Counted from the stretch's first letter, positions 1 to 7,569 are shown. The stretch is DNA of 12,235 bases from Actinomycetota bacterium (GCA_023475715.1 JAMCVO010000232.1:1-12235), one strand, 5' to 3'. Made by a program: numbers and translations. The notes: generated by a model not told the origin, from the sequence alone.

Positions 1-91
1 TTTTGCAAAATCCTTATTTATTAACAGGTCAATCAACCATTGCTCAAAACCCCTCAAATACCATGCGGTCTCAAAAATACTTCCGCCAAAA
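1..91. repeat. Inverted copy of 427-517 at the left edge
   Basis: Bases 1-91 are an exact reverse complement of 427-517, which lies inside the UroD-family gene. The match stops at 91/92, and from 92 onward the UroD reading frame runs normally. The arms are separated by 335 bases (92-426). A short inverted copy of a gene placed directly in front of the same gene at a sequence end is typical of a fold-back chimera from multiple displacement amplification or of an assembly error. It is unlikely to be a natural repeat, so bases 1-91 should not be trusted as genomic upstream sequence. Confidence 0.9.
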
Positions 92-1081
92 GCAGATAAA
101 TGGGGAGAAGTTCTGGTTGTACCGGAATTGGCAAAAGCACTTGGAATAGATTTTATATATATAAAAGCAAAAAATCCACAAGGTGATAAAAAAATAGATA
201 ATCTAGAGGGCCTAGCAATTGATGAATGGGGTGTGGTAAGAAAAAAAGTTTTTTTAAAAGACTCTGGTTATTATTGGGATATTATAAAGCACCCGTTAAA
301 AGACTGCAGTATCGAGGATCTTAAAGACTATCCATGGCCCAGTCCGGATAATGAAAAGAGATATGAAAAATTAGATCTTGAGGCCGAGAATTTATATAAA
401 AATACTGATTTTTGTTTGATTGGCCGTTTTGGCGGAAGTATTTTTGAGACCGCATGGTATTTGAGGGGTTTTGAGCAATGGTTGATTGACCTGTTAATAA
501 ATAAGGATTTTGCAAAATCATTAATGGAAAAAATTTGTTCCATTCAAATGAGGATAGATGAGAGATGTTTGGAGTTAACAGGCAAATACATAAATATTTT
601 AAAACTTGCTGGTGATGACCTTGGTGGACAGGAAGGTTCATTAATTTCCCCAGATATTTTTAGAGAGATGGTAAAACCCTTTTTATGTAAAAGATGGCAA
701 ACACTAAAAAGCAAATTTAAGAAGATAAATCCCTACGGGTATATAATGTTTCACACCTGTGGAAATGTTTATTCATTAATACCTGATTTTATCGAGTGTG
801 GACTGGATATTCTAGATCCAATCCAGAATGTAAAAGGTATGGAAATAGAACGGTTGAAGTCTGAATTTGGTGATAAATTGACCTTTCACGGAGCTGTGGA
901 TACTCAATATTTATTACGATGCGGCACTCCACCAGAAGTGAAGAGTGAAGTAAAAAGATTGATAAAAATATTGGGTGTTAACGGGGGCTTCATAATTTCT
1001 CCTGTTCATAATGTTCAGTCAGATGTACCTATTGAAAATTTAATAGCTTTATCAGAGGCAGTGAAAATGTATTGTATATGA
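92..1081 (+). CDS. UroD/MtaA-family methyltransferase-like protein, 5' partial
   Basis: This protein resembles the uroporphyrinogen decarboxylase family, which includes the MtaA/MtbA/CmuA cobalamin-dependent methyltransferases. Numbered from the TTG at 128, the visible signs are DEWGVV at 32-37, a GDDLGG stretch at 162-167 and HTCG at 209-212; the His-x-Cys resembles the zinc ligands of corrinoid methyltransferases. The frame is coding-like back to base 92 (ADKWGEVLVVPE before the TTG), where the inverted copy begins. The TTG is therefore probably not the real start, and about 50-60 N-terminal residues normally found in the family are missing. It lies 118 bases upstream of rhaA on the same strand. 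Methyltransferase against decarboxylase activity cannot be decided here; a true HemE role is unlikely because such paralogues often sit in catabolic clusters. Confidence 0.8.
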   Translation, partial: ADKWGEVLVVPELAKALGIDFIYIKAKNPQGDKKIDNLEGLAIDEWGVVRKKVFLKDSGYYWDIIKHPLKDCSIEDLKDYPWPSPDNEKRYEKLDLEAENLYKNTDFCLIGRFGGSIFETAWYLRGFEQWLIDLLINKDFAKSLMEKICSIQMRIDERCLELTGKYINILKLAGDDLGGQEGSLISPDIFREMVKPFLCKRWQTLKSKFKKINPYGYIMFHTCGNVYSLIPDFIECGLDILDPIQNVKGMEIERLKSEFGDKLTFHGAVDTQYLLRCGTPPEVKSEVKRLIKILGVNGGFIISPVHNVQSDVPIENLIALSEAVKMYCI

Positions 1082-1199
1082 AAAAATCATTGAAAAGTTT
1101 AAAACCATTGCTTTTGATATAAAAAATTTTTAACTTTTTTAAAAATAAAAATTATAAAATATATATAAAATTAATCAATTTAGAATTAATAATTGAAGG

Positions 1200-2465
1200 A
1201 TGTATAAAAACTCAGAGATTGAAAAGAAATATACTGATGCAGAACAGAAGTATGCCTCCCTGAATGTTGATACCGATAGTGCTATCGGCATACTTAAGCA
1301 TATTCCAATATCCATTCACTGCTGGCAGGCTGATGATGTTACAGGTTTTGAAAAGGTCAGCCAATCTTTAAGCGGCGGCATTATTTCTACCGGAAATTTT
1401 TATGGCAGGCCGAGAGATAAGCAGGAATTTGTAAATGATATTGATGAAGTTTTTAAGCTTGTCCCTGGACCAAAAAAATTGAATCTTCACGCAATCTATG
1501 GAGATTTTAAAGATAAATTCATTGATAGAAATGAAATACTGCCTGAGCATTTTGATTTCTGGATTGACTGGGCCAAAAGTAAAAATGCAGGCCTTGATTT
1601 TAATCCAACACCTTTTTCACATCCAATGGCTTCATCCGGTTACACAATTGCAAGTATGGATAAAACTATCAGAGATTTCTGGATTGAGCATATAAAAAGG
1701 TGTTGGATTAATTCTGATTATATAGGTGAAAAAAAAGGCAGGGTCTGTATTTTCAATATCTGGATACCTGATGGTGAAAAAGACATCACAGTCTCAAGGC
1801 TTGTACATAGAAATATTCTTGAAGAATCACTGGATGAAATATTTAAAGTAAAATATAAACCTGAAAACATGCTAGATAGCCTTGAAAGCAAGTTATTTGG
1901 TATAGGTTCTGAATCTTATGTTGTAGGCTCAAATGAATTTTATCTTGGATATGCCTTAAAAAATAACCTCCTTATAACCCTTGATACAGGCCATTTTCAC
2001 CAGACAGAAAGCCTTGCTGATAAAATTTCTTCCATTGTTACTTTTGTAAAGGGAATTGTGATGCATATAAGCAGGGGGATCAGATGGGATAGTGACCATG
2101 TTACTGTTTTATCTGATGAGACTGTAAATATTGCACAGGAAGTTATAAGAGCCGGCGTACTTGAGAAAGTATATTTCGGCACAGATTTTTTTGATGGTTC
2201 TATCAACAGAATCGGAGCATATGTTATTGGAATACGGGCATTTCAAAAGGCTTTACTTTATGCACTGCTTGAGCCTGTAAAATTGCTACAGGATTTTGAA
2301 AAAGAAGGCAGACTTTTTGAAAGGTTGGCAACACTTGAGTTTTTAAAAACGATGCCTTTCGGAGACATATGGAATTATTACTGCAGTATTATGGATGTTC
2401 CAGATGATACCGACTGGATTAAAATAGTAAGGGAATATGAAGATAAAGTGCTGTCAAAAAGATAA
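1200..2465 (+). CDS. rhaA: L-rhamnose isomerase
   Basis: RhaA (EC 5.3.1.14) is a cytoplasmic metal-dependent isomerase that converts L-rhamnose to L-rhamnulose, the first committed step of rhamnose catabolism. At 421 residues it matches the usual length of about 419. Family signatures are HCWQADD at 40-46, LNLHAIYGD at 94-102, DFNPT at 133-137, GSESYVVGSNEFY at 236-248, GHFH at 264-267 and RWDSDH at 295-300; the last two carry the metal ligands. FDGSINRI at 331-338 and the YEDKVLSKR tail also fit. The ATG at 1200 is preferred because an in-frame stop sits at 1194-1196 and the N-terminus aligns with the family; the GAAGG at 1195-1199 directly abuts the ATG, an unusually short spacing. rhaM follows after 87 bases, so co-transcription is likely. 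Confidence 0.97.
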   Translation: MYKNSEIEKKYTDAEQKYASLNVDTDSAIGILKHIPISIHCWQADDVTGFEKVSQSLSGGIISTGNFYGRPRDKQEFVNDIDEVFKLVPGPKKLNLHAIYGDFKDKFIDRNEILPEHFDFWIDWAKSKNAGLDFNPTPFSHPMASSGYTIASMDKTIRDFWIEHIKRCWINSDYIGEKKGRVCIFNIWIPDGEKDITVSRLVHRNILEESLDEIFKVKYKPENMLDSLESKLFGIGSESYVVGSNEFYLGYALKNNLLITLDTGHFHQTESLADKISSIVTFVKGIVMHISRGIRWDSDHVTVLSDETVNIAQEVIRAGVLEKVYFGTDFFDGSINRIGAYVIGIRAFQKALLYALLEPVKLLQDFEKEGRLFERLATLEFLKTMPFGDIWNYYCSIMDVPDDTDWIKIVREYEDKVLSKR

Positions 2466-2538
2466 ACCTTTTTACTTAAAAACAGGTTTGTCCAAAGTAA
2501 AGAATTTTTTAGGAAATTAAAGTTTTTAGTAAATTTTT

Positions 2539-2546
2539 AAGGGGAG
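2539..2546 (+). promoter_or_regulatory. Ribosome binding site of rhaM
   Basis: AAGGGGAG lies six bases before the ATG at 2553. It is a strong Shine-Dalgarno sequence and fixes the rhaM start. Confidence 0.8.
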
Positions 2547-2552
2547 TTTTCA

Positions 2553-2819
2553 ATGAAAAGAGCTGCTTTTATTTTTAAAATTAAACTGGAACTGAAATCT
2601 GAATATAAAAAGGCGCATGATGAGATATGGCCGGAGATGGTTGAAGCTATCAGGAAATCAGGCATAAAAAATTATTCTATTTTTTTCAGGGAAGACGGTA
2701 CTCTTTTTGCATATCTGGAATCAGATAATTTTGAAAAAGCTAATTCCCAGCAGAAAGAAACTGTTGTTTATAAAAAATGGCAGGAACATATGGAAAAGTA
2801 TTTTGTTAAGAAGGATTAA
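2553..2819 (+). CDS. rhaM: L-rhamnose mutarotase, short C-terminus
   Basis: RhaM interconverts the alpha and beta anomers of L-rhamnose, supplying the form used by the isomerase. The family pattern is clear: AAFIFKI near the N-terminus, His22 followed by IWPEM at 25-29, NYSIFF at 40-45, LFAYLE at 51-56 and KWQEHME at 75-81. The start is set by the strong Shine-Dalgarno at 2539-2546. The protein has 88 residues against about 104 for E. coli RhaM, and the usual C-terminal block ending in a ...EVF.L strand is absent. The next gene region belongs to the mobile element, so the tail may have been lost at its insertion, or this may be a naturally short variant. No continuation of the missing tail was seen in other frames after 2819. 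Confidence 0.93.
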   Translation: MKRAAFIFKIKLELKSEYKKAHDEIWPEMVEAIRKSGIKNYSIFFREDGTLFAYLESDNFEKANSQQKETVVYKKWQEHMEKYFVKKD

Positions 2820-3047
2820 TAAAATTTGAATAGATAAATGTATTTATTGTAAATTTAATTATCCTAAGTTTTTATAAATGTTTATAATTATTTATAATAA
2901 ATTAAGGTTTCAGGCTCTCACAATTATTTGTGTATTTGTACAAAATTAATATTCATTTTTTTATAAATAAAAAAATAAGACACTTTTTTTATACTGTCTC
3001 AGATGTCTCACTTACACATAAAAATGAGACAGTTGAGAATTTACTTG
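2820..3047. other. Non-coding gap between rhaM and the serine recombinase
   Basis: This AT-rich gap separates two convergent genes, rhaM and the serine recombinase. Apart from the TGTCTCA repeat cluster at 2993-3033 it holds no gene that I can see. No clean rho-independent terminator for rhaM is visible. It is the natural place to look for one element boundary, because serine integrase genes usually lie next to their att site. Confidence 0.6.
2993..3033. repeat. TGTCTCA repeat cluster, candidate att or operator site
   Basis: ACTGTCTCA at 2993-3001 is inverted exactly as TGAGACAGT at 3025-3033. A third, direct copy of TGTCTCA lies at 3004-3010. The cluster starts 15 bases beyond the stop of the serine recombinase. 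Serine integrase att sites are typically 40-50 bp imperfect inverted repeats next to the integrase, which this resembles. The symmetry centre falls on one base (3013) rather than on a dinucleotide, which argues somewhat against a crossover site. A hairpin in the recombinase 3' transcript is an alternative. Confidence 0.35.
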
Positions 3048-4667
3048 TCATTCCATTCTGGGGCTTTTTTTAATCCTGACCACAATGCTCAGCCATCCCG
3101 AACATATCTCCGAAAGCGAGCCATTTTCAGCGATTTTCGTGCGTGTTTTCGATATTTCCTCCGGTTCGAATGTTAAACTTTTTATGTCCATACCCACATT
3201 GTTCATTTTAATTTTTTCAAACCATTCAAAAGGTTCAATGTTCAGTTTTGCATCTTTTAAAGTGATTTTTTTGGCAAAAGCATCCAAAATTGCCCTTTTT
3301 TGTTCGGTATTTGCCAATTCAAAGGTAGTTTTGATGTTGGTAAGAAAATCAAATACTTTTTTGGTTGGTTCGAATCCATTTTTATCAACTTGCTTATCAA
3401 GCAGGGAAAGTGTAAGATCATCCCGCTCATTTTCGAGATTTTGTTTTTTATTCTTATACTCAATATCTGTTATAAGATCATTCAATTTAAGGTCCAGAAG
3501 TTTACCCAGTCTGTTATTAATATCTGCAATGGCTTTTCCCCTGCTTTTCTTCATCAACTCAAAACTTTCCTTTTCACTCTGGGAATCTTCATCCAACAAT
3601 TTAAAAATAAACTCCTTAAGTTCAGGCATAATTTCATAACTGGACAACACTTTTATGATTTGCTCTTCAAACTCCGTCTCTGATATGTATTTTCTCTGGG
3701 AACAACGGTGGCCGGGTTTCATAAATGTACAGTGATAATAGATATAATGTTTTGTCTCACCGGTACTTTTTATTTTTTTCTTTTTTGTTTCAGCAGTAAC
3801 AAAACATCCGCACTCTGCACATCTTATAAGCTGGGTATAAGCAAAAGTATATTTTTTGGGGTTTCTTTTTACTTTTTTAAAGCTCTTCTGAACAATATAG
3901 AATTCCTGCTCTGTTACCATAGGTTCATGTGCCCCCTTATAGGTGATTCCGTTATAATTAAAACATCCCATATAAAAGGTATTGGTGAGAATACTGTACA
4001 GTTCATTTCTTGAAAGCTTTGCGCCTGTTTTTGTTTTTAAACAAAAATCTTTATTTGCAGCCCTTAATATATCCGATATACTTTTTCCATTCAGTCTCAG
4101 TTCCCAGATTTTTCTTAAAATATAAAATCTTTCTGGGTCTTTTACTATTGTATGGGTTGCAGGATCATTCAAGTAACCAATATTGGCACGATGTGGAATC
4201 CATCCTTTTTCAACCTTACTCTGCAAACCACGCTTCACATTTCTTGAAAGATCTCTGGAATATTGGGTAGACATTGCACCTTCAACAGATAAATACAAAG
4301 AAGATTCTTCTGGGGTAAATTCCTTTTCGATGGTCCTTATCGATTTTATTACTCCATCCTGCAGAAGCTGCTGTATTTTGCCTGACTCCATAGGGTTTCT
4401 TGCAAGACGATTTATTTGCCAGACCAGAATACCACTTGCCACACCATTTTCAATTTTTTTCATCATTTCGTTGAATATCGACCTGGCACCCGGAATTCGG
4501 GCCGATCTGGCTTCAGTAAAGATATCAACTATTTGAAGATCAAGTCTTGCTGCCAGCTCCTTTAACTTTGTTACCTGATCAGGTATCGATTGAACTTGGC
4601 GGTCCTCAGATTCTGAGCTTTTTCGGGCATATAAAATATATCTAATTTTAACTTTTATATTTTCCAT
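3048..4667 (-). CDS. Large serine recombinase (site-specific integrase)
   Basis: This enzyme cuts and rejoins DNA through a phosphoserine link and probably integrates and excises the element. The frame is open to a TTG at 4706, which gives 552 residues; numbering here uses that start. The resolvase domain runs from about 22 to 165 with YARKS (catalytic Ser30), an EARSAR motif at 65-70 and QINRLARNP at 97-105. A recombinase domain follows at about 173-295. The zinc ribbon has C296-x2-C299, C326 and C335, and a Lys/Glu-rich, probably coiled-coil stretch spans about 375-435. I chose the ATG at 4667 because family members begin about ten residues before the RYILYARKS strand; the ATG at 4700 is possible. 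Asn99 stands where most members have Asp before the Arg-Leu-x-Arg pair. The gene lies downstream of the excisionase-like gene on the same strand. Confidence 0.93.
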   Translation of the reverse strand: MENIKVKIRYILYARKSSESEDRQVQSIPDQVTKLKELAARLDLQIVDIFTEARSARIPGARSIFNEMMKKIENGVASGILVWQINRLARNPMESGKIQQLLQDGVIKSIRTIEKEFTPEESSLYLSVEGAMSTQYSRDLSRNVKRGLQSKVEKGWIPHRANIGYLNDPATHTIVKDPERFYILRKIWELRLNGKSISDILRAANKDFCLKTKTGAKLSRNELYSILTNTFYMGCFNYNGITYKGAHEPMVTEQEFYIVQKSFKKVKRNPKKYTFAYTQLIRCAECGCFVTAETKKKKIKSTGETKHYIYYHCTFMKPGHRCSQRKYISETEFEEQIIKVLSSYEIMPELKEFIFKLLDEDSQSEKESFELMKKSRGKAIADINNRLGKLLDLKLNDLITDIEYKNKKQNLENERDDLTLSLLDKQVDKNGFEPTKKVFDFLTNIKTTFELANTEQKRAILDAFAKKITLKDAKLNIEPFEWFEKIKMNNVGMDIKSLTFEPEEISKTRTKIAENGSLSEICSGWLSIVVRIKKSPRME

Positions 4668-4802
4668 TTTGTGAACACAGTTTAACTCGAATTTTGACAT
4701 AAGCAACCAAATCCATTACTTTTTAAAACACCTTATATGTAGTAATATCAGAATTATTTTAAATATAATAAATGATACAGAATGACATCAGGTTATTTAT
4801 TT

Positions 4803-5042
4803 TTAATAGTTCCAGGTGTTCTTTTCAATGTGCTCCACCAGCTGTCTTGAAGAAATAAGATATCTTCCCTGGGCGATCCTGAAAGCCGGTATCCGTTTCT
4901 CATTAATGAGTCTCACAACTACCTGCTTGCTAACCCTTAATAATTCAATTAAATCGACCACATCAAGTATCTCCGGTAGTCTATTTTGACCTTCGGAATC
5001 TTCGTCTCTTAAAATTTTGTCTTTTGATTTTTGGTTTTCCAC
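4803..5042 (-). CDS. Excisionase-family HTH DNA-binding protein
   Basis: This 79-residue protein carries a MerR-like helix-turn-helix of the excisionase (HTH_17) type over about residues 25-72: LDVVDLIELLRVSKQVVVRL, then INEKRIPAFRI and the wing GRYLISSRQL. Such proteins act as recombination directionality factors or as small regulators. Position one gene before the serine recombinase on the same strand supports a role in excision or in control of the recombinase. The start is the GTG at 5042, backed by a GGAGG six bases upstream. The first 20 codons overlap the 3' end of the preceding gene by 62 bases in another frame, which suggests coupled translation. Confidence 0.85.
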   Translation of the reverse strand: MENQKSKDKILRDEDSEGQNRLPEILDVVDLIELLRVSKQVVVRLINEKRIPAFRIAQGRYLISSRQLVEHIEKNTWNY

Positions 5043-5289
5043 TGATAGCCTCCAATAATTTTTTATATTCCTCTTCTGGTAATTCTAACTTTGCAAATTC
5101 AAAAAAGGGATCTATCTCCCTATCCTTGCCAGTCTGTAAAAACATTTGATACTGTTCTGATAAAATTTCAAAATGTTTAATGAAATCCTCAATGCAATAC
5201 TTTCGTTTCTTAATATGGCATGAGTCGATATGTTCATCGATATCTTTGTAATATTGATTATGGATTAAACAATCATTGTATAGATTCAC
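4981..5289 (-). CDS. Unknown 102-residue protein
   Basis: I do not recognise this protein. The N-terminal half has several Cys and His residues (C7, H10, H20, C24, H25, C32) that could bind metal but match no motif I know. The middle is acidic (FAKLELPEEEYKKLLEAI), and the tail is very basic (KIKRQNFKRRRFRRSK), suggesting contact with nucleic acid. The gene starts with GTG at 5289 behind an excellent Shine-Dalgarno, and its last 62 bases overlap the start of the excisionase-like gene. The strong initiation site and overlap support a real gene, the first after the inverted-repeat structure at 5315-5410. Confidence 0.7.
   Translation of the reverse strand: MNLYNDCLIHNQYYKDIDEHIDSCHIKKRKYCIEDFIKHFEILSEQYQMFLQTGKDREIDPFFEFAKLELPEEEYKKLLEAISGKPKIKRQNFKRRRFRRSK
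5049..5053 (-). promoter_or_regulatory. Ribosome binding site of the excisionase-like gene
   Basis: GGAGG on the minus strand lies six bases before the GTG at 5040-5042 and decides this non-ATG start. It is inside the coding region of the upstream overlapping gene. Confidence 0.8.
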
Positions 5290-5294
5290 TTTCT

Positions 5295-5301
5295 CCTCCT
5301 T
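5295..5301 (-). promoter_or_regulatory. Ribosome binding site of the 102-residue gene
   Basis: AAGGAGG on the minus strand lies five bases before the GTG at 5287-5289. It is a near-perfect Shine-Dalgarno and starts 13 bases after the palindrome at 5315-5337, so folding of that region could affect access to it. Confidence 0.85.
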
Positions 5302-5314
5302 TCTTAAAAAATCT

Positions 5315-5337
5315 CTATATTAAAATTTTTAATATAG
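5315..5337. repeat. Perfect 23-bp AT palindrome (hairpin 2)
   Basis: Arms 5315-5325 and 5327-5337 are exact inverted repeats of 11 bp around one central base. On the minus-strand transcript it would form a hairpin followed by a U-rich run and then the Shine-Dalgarno of the 102-residue gene. Its 5331-5337 part is also the outer end of the larger hairpin at 5331-5410, so the two structures exclude each other. It could be an operator, an attenuator or part of a replication site. Confidence 0.75.
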
Positions 5338-5410
5338 TGAGTTGAACTGTAGGGTAACTTTTTTAATAAAATTTATAAAAACTTTACCCTACATCTCCAC
5401 TCACTATATT
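5331..5410. repeat. Imperfect 27-bp inverted repeat at the primase 3' end (hairpin 1)
   Basis: Arms 5331-5357 and 5384-5410 are inverted copies with 24 of 27 positions matching, around a 26-base AT-rich spacer. The right arm covers the last codons and the stop of the primase gene (5384-5386). A further six bp can pair inside the loop (5360-5365 with 5376-5381). In the minus-strand transcript this gives a long stable hairpin just after translation of the primase ends. Possible roles are a transcript stabiliser or terminator, an attenuator together with the 5315-5337 palindrome, or a single-strand initiation site for the primase. Confidence 0.8.
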
Positions 5411-7531
5411 GTTTGATCCAACTACCTCAACAGGAAAAATAACCATCCGTCTTTTATTATCAGGGTCGGGTTCCTGATAAATAAGCCCTGCAGATTCCAA
5501 CATTGGTAGGATTTCCTGCCTTAAGCTCCAGTCGCTGATTGGTTTATTCAATACCTTAAGATATTTTCCCATTATCTCCTTTCTTAAGATTCCTATTGGA
5601 AGATCACTGTTGGAATCATTATTTTTTTCATTAAATAAAGGAAGGATCACCTCTTTATAAATATTAAAAATATAAGGTGGGATATTTAATTCCTGGCACT
5701 TTGAAATTTTTTCCCATAACATAAAGCCTTCTTCAATATCTTCTGCATTTGCATATATAATTCTTCCATCCCTTTCTCTCCACCAAAGATTTAAAAGTGC
5801 GGAGGCCTTGATCAGGGAAATTAATCTTTTTATATCCCTCTGGTGCCTTGGCATAACTGCTTTTTTATTGGAGTAAAATCTTTTAAGAATCTTCTGCTCA
5901 TCCTTTATTATTACGTCTTCAATATCTTCATTTTTAATGGCTTCTATTCTCTTCTTTAACAGTTGTCTTTCGGAATTACTTTCAACCCAGTTTTTAAAAG
6001 CCTTTCTGTTGCAATCCTTCTTAAGTGATAAAATAATTCCGGCATTTATCTTTTCCTGAGTTATTTCAGGACTCAACAGCAAAAACCTTGTAGCTTCCTG
6101 TTCATCGATTTTAAGTCCTGCTGTACAAAAAATAACTGACGGGTATCCTTTAACTTCAATGTTTTTGGTTTTAAGGCCATACTTTTCTTTTCTATCAGTA
6201 ATTTTTATATTTATGATTTTTTTATCATGAGAAAGAATTGGTCTTAAATATCCTATTAAAAGATTGTGCGGCTGATCCAGAAAAATTAATATTTTTTTTG
6301 ATAAGTCAACATGGTAACCTTCCAGATCCATATCAAAATCTCCACTTTTATGATCATGGAAAAAAGCAGTAGGACTGCAGTATCCTACTTCAATTACATT
6401 GTTGCCCGGAAAAAGACTTGCAAGTTCCAGAGGAATATAAGATTTTCCTGTGGATGAAGGTGCATTAAAACTTATGTTGAACTGATCCTCTTCTGTAAAG
6501 GTCAGAAGCATACAGTAAAAAACAATTACTTTATTCTCATTGTCTTTTTTTACAGTAATATCAAGAATCTTTGCTATATCTTCTGAATTTAAAGGATCAA
6601 ATTTTGATGGATCAATTTTTTCTGGAAATTCATAACTATAGTTCCTCAATAGCTCTTCTTTACTGCAGTTGCATTTTATAAAGTAATCTGTCACATCGCC
6701 GTGTTCGCCAACCTCTTCCGGCAGGTCGATTCTATATAATTGGGATTTAATATTCTTTTTAAATCTCTCCAGCAAATTAATTGTTGCATCCTTCCCTGAT
6801 TTATCTTTATCAAAAACTACGAGTATCTTCTCGATATTGCTTAATTCTGGAAACCAAACATCAGGAAATGTATTTACTCCGTGGGTTGAAGTAATTGCAG
6901 GCAGACCTTTTGATATGAGTAACAATCTATCAAGTTCGCCTTCACATATAAAAAGATATTTACAGCATTTTTTTAATGTATCCCAGTCATAAATTTGGGC
7001 TTTACTGCCTCTGGGAAATGTTATTTTTTTATTTCCCGAATCAGGGTCTTCTCTCAATTTAAAAAATATATATTTTCCACTCCTGTCCTTAATCGGGATA
7101 GTTATCCAATTTTTATTATAAAAATAGCCATACCCAAGCTTATATTTTTCAATCAGTTCGTCATTTATACCCCTATCTTTTAAATATGTTCTTATACGCT
7201 CAGGCATAGACTGGTTACATTTATTAACCAGATTCTCAAAATCCTTTTGTTTTTTTTGGCCATATTTATTACTTTTCTCTTTTCCTATATCCTTTAAATC
7301 GTCTCCAAAATACTTTGCCAAAGTAAAAATATTTCCTTTAACGCCACACTTCTTACACTCATACTGGCCAGAATGGATATTTAAATATAAGTGTGCTTCT
7401 TTCCCTTTGCTGTTATTATCACAATTATTGAATAAACATTTTGTTATCAGTTCATTGTTTCTTTTGATGAAAGTAATATTCTTGGAAATGAGATATTCTT
7501 TTATTGATATGGTTTTGATATTAATATTCAT
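5384..7531 (-). CDS. DnaG-like primase fused to a P-loop ATPase/helicase
   Basis: A 715-residue replication protein of the kind carried by integrated plasmids and satellites. In order: an N-terminal zinc finger (C32, C37, C59, C62); a TOPRIM primase core with FICEGELDR at 194-202 (Glu197), THG at 216-218 and VVFDKDKSG at 238-246 (Asp241, Asp243); and an ATPase with Walker A APSSTGKS at 357-364, a Walker B-like strand ending in LDQPH at 418-422 and FCTAG at 468-472. The C-terminal part (about 640-700) looks like a winged helix. It probably unwinds and primes element DNA. The ATG at 7531 is preceded by GGAG at rather long spacing. It follows the 52-residue gene by 38 bases on the same strand and ends inside a large inverted repeat. 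Confidence 0.9.
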   Translation of the reverse strand: MNINIKTISIKEYLISKNITFIKRNNELITKCLFNNCDNNSKGKEAHLYLNIHSGQYECKKCGVKGNIFTLAKYFGDDLKDIGKEKSNKYGQKKQKDFENLVNKCNQSMPERIRTYLKDRGINDELIEKYKLGYGYFYNKNWITIPIKDRSGKYIFFKLREDPDSGNKKITFPRGSKAQIYDWDTLKKCCKYLFICEGELDRLLLISKGLPAITSTHGVNTFPDVWFPELSNIEKILVVFDKDKSGKDATINLLERFKKNIKSQLYRIDLPEEVGEHGDVTDYFIKCNCSKEELLRNYSYEFPEKIDPSKFDPLNSEDIAKILDITVKKDNENKVIVFYCMLLTFTEEDQFNISFNAPSSTGKSYIPLELASLFPGNNVIEVGYCSPTAFFHDHKSGDFDMDLEGYHVDLSKKILIFLDQPHNLLIGYLRPILSHDKKIINIKITDRKEKYGLKTKNIEVKGYPSVIFCTAGLKIDEQEATRFLLLSPEITQEKINAGIILSLKKDCNRKAFKNWVESNSERQLLKKRIEAIKNEDIEDVIIKDEQKILKRFYSNKKAVMPRHQRDIKRLISLIKASALLNLWWRERDGRIIYANAEDIEEGFMLWEKISKCQELNIPPYIFNIYKEVILPLFNEKNNDSNSDLPIGILRKEIMGKYLKVLNKPISDWSLRQEILPMLESAGLIYQEPDPDNKRRMVIFPVEVVGSNNIVSGDVG

Positions 7532-7569
7532 ATTCTTTTAAACTCCATCCTTTTAATAATTTATAAATG

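Noticed and set aside
414..422. Walker B-like LDQPH in the primase ATPase read as a lost catalytic Glu (residue numbers 418-422)
   Set aside because: As far as I recall, DQPH or DMPH is usual at this place in this primase-associated ATPase family, so it is not a defect specific to this protein. The coordinates given are residue-based, not base positions.
321..641. Minus-strand frames inside the UroD gene
   Set aside because: Antisense of a recognised coding region; the apparent similarity to bases 1-91 comes from the inverted copy.
2464..2489. AAACCT/AGGTTT hairpin between rhaA and rhaM
   Set aside because: The stem is weak and no T-run follows, so it is not a convincing terminator.
3085..4536. 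Several plus-strand open frames of 86-184 codons across the serine recombinase
   Set aside because: They are antisense shadows of a gene with clear domains, lack initiation signals and have protein sequences of no family character.
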